Source: Haloplanus rubicundus (GTDB lineage: Archaea > Halobacteriota > Halobacteria > Halobacteriales > Haloferacaceae). From it: 64,000 nucleotides of DNA. Below, piece by piece: positions 63,596-64,000 of the stretch. Location: positions 682,001-746,000 of the forward strand of contig NZ_CP031148.1 of NCBI RefSeq assembly GCF_003342675.1. The letters run 5' to 3'. The position numbers and the translations under genes are program-made. The notes under the pieces are model-generated. The model had not been told where the DNA came from, did no database searches, and worked only from the letters and a program-made list of their open reading frames with translations. How positions within the stretch are numbered: the stretch's first letter is position 1; each line of letters opens with the position of its first letter.

Positions 63596-64000
63596 TTACG
63601 ACGAAAACAGCTTCCGTGCACGGTCGACGAGGCCCTCCTCGTCCTCGGTCGCGACCTCCTCTGCCTCCTGCTGTTTCCGGAGTTCGGTCAGGGCCGCCGT
63701 CTGATCGTCGACGCCCGTCGAGGAGTCGGTCGCCTGTTCGCGGCCCTGTAACTTCCGCAGGTTCGACAGCGCGTCGTCCACGTTCTGTCCCGAGGATCGG
63801 ACCGTCGTCGCCTCGGCGTTCTCGAACGCCTCGCGGTCCACCTCGACGTCGCTCGGCGTGTTGAGTTCGAGGCGCTTGGTGTTCTTTCGGTTGACGCCGC
63901 CCCACGACAGGTCGGCGTCTTCCATCGCCTCGTCGATGTCCCGGCGCACCTGTTCGTCCGACACCGTTTCGCCCGCGCCGCCCGCGCCGCCCGCACCGTT
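63596..64000 (-). CDS. Hypothetical acidic protein, right-edge partial
   Basis: The frame is open to the window edge. From a GTG at 63964 it encodes MSDEQVRRDIDEAMEDADLSWGGVNRKN and 122 residues in all, ending VDRARKLFSS. The codons before this GTG continue as a Gly/Ala-rich run, so the protein may start outside the window. Charged, no membrane segment, helical middle. No family recognised. Confidence 0.55.
   Translation of the reverse strand, partial: NGAGGAGGAGETVSDEQVRRDIDEAMEDADLSWGGVNRKNTKRLELNTPSDVEVDREAFENAEATTVRSSGQNVDDALSNLRKLQGREQATDSSTGVDDQTAALTELRKQQEAEEVATEDEEGLVDRARKLFSS

Overview
The window is chromosomal DNA of a haloarchaeon. It is GC-rich, its proteins are very acidic (many end in Asp-Asp), and it carries an A-type ATP synthase, bacteriorhodopsin, archaeosine enzymes, aRF1, a ubiquitin-like SAMP, Tat-lipoprotein signals and a PGF-CTERM surface protein. 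I cannot name the genus from sequence alone. Most genes are tightly packed, with ATGA/GTGA overlaps and probably leaderless starts.

1-12538: the ATP synthase operon (atpI partial, K, E, C, F, A, B) runs on the + strand and ends with atpD at 11855. Between atpB and atpD sits a complete light-driven proton pump module: a LOV-type Bat regulator, bacteriorhodopsin, lycopene cyclase and the Brp/Blh retinal-forming oxygenase. A near-perfect Bat activator palindrome lies in front of bop. The proton pump and the enzyme that uses its gradient are thus physically nested.

12579-18200: housekeeping genes. These are a zinc-ribbon protein with an in-frame 21-bp repeat, a GT87-type membrane protein, aRF1, a MinD/ParA ATPase, a 42-residue membrane protein, and the riboflavin pair rbkR-ribB.

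18201-32393: accessory region. It holds a solo IS200/IS605-type tnpB with 3' hairpins and a vapBC pair. Beyond these is an island of about 10.5 kb (roughly 21.3-31.8 kb) encoding a molybdenum hydroxylase of the CO-dehydrogenase/xanthine-oxidase type (CoxS, L, M), its maturation set (XdhC/CoxI, CoxE-like VWA, MoxR/CoxD, CoxG), a PxpA/LamB-type protein and an unidentified membrane protein. The island is bracketed by direct copies of msrA plus the 3' end of pus10: the left copy has intact msrA and a pus10 fragment, the right copy has intact pus10 and an msrA that lost its catalytic Cys. Several copies of a roughly 70-80 bp palindromic element lie at the island edges.

32394-50219: pus10, a DUF4112 protein, a formate/nitrite-type channel fused to two UspA domains, a CPBP protease, tgtA, small proteins, a cold-shock protein, arcS, an aldehyde ferredoxin oxidoreductase homologue lacking the usual Fe-S cysteines, a SAMP3-like gene with small neighbours, azlCD, isocitrate lyase coupled to a small repeat protein, and an ABC-2 exporter.

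50220-64000: an SppA-like protease with a DUF4350 protein, a dipeptide-type ABC operon with a recent 80-bp duplication of the dppB tail, trmY, tRNA-Pro(CGG) followed by repeated copies of its 3' end (attachment-site scars), a vapB with a frameshifted vapC, a J-domain/2Fe-2S ferredoxin fusion, a PGF-CTERM surface protein, a zinc-ribbon protein with a repeated WDDALRRFY motif, a volactin-like actin homologue, and a partial gene at the right edge.

Functional themes are light-driven bioenergetics (Bop, retinal synthesis, ATP synthase), tRNA modification (Pus10, TrmY, TgtA, ArcS) and an acquired molybdenum hydroxylase. Functions come from motif recognition by eye; no database search was run.
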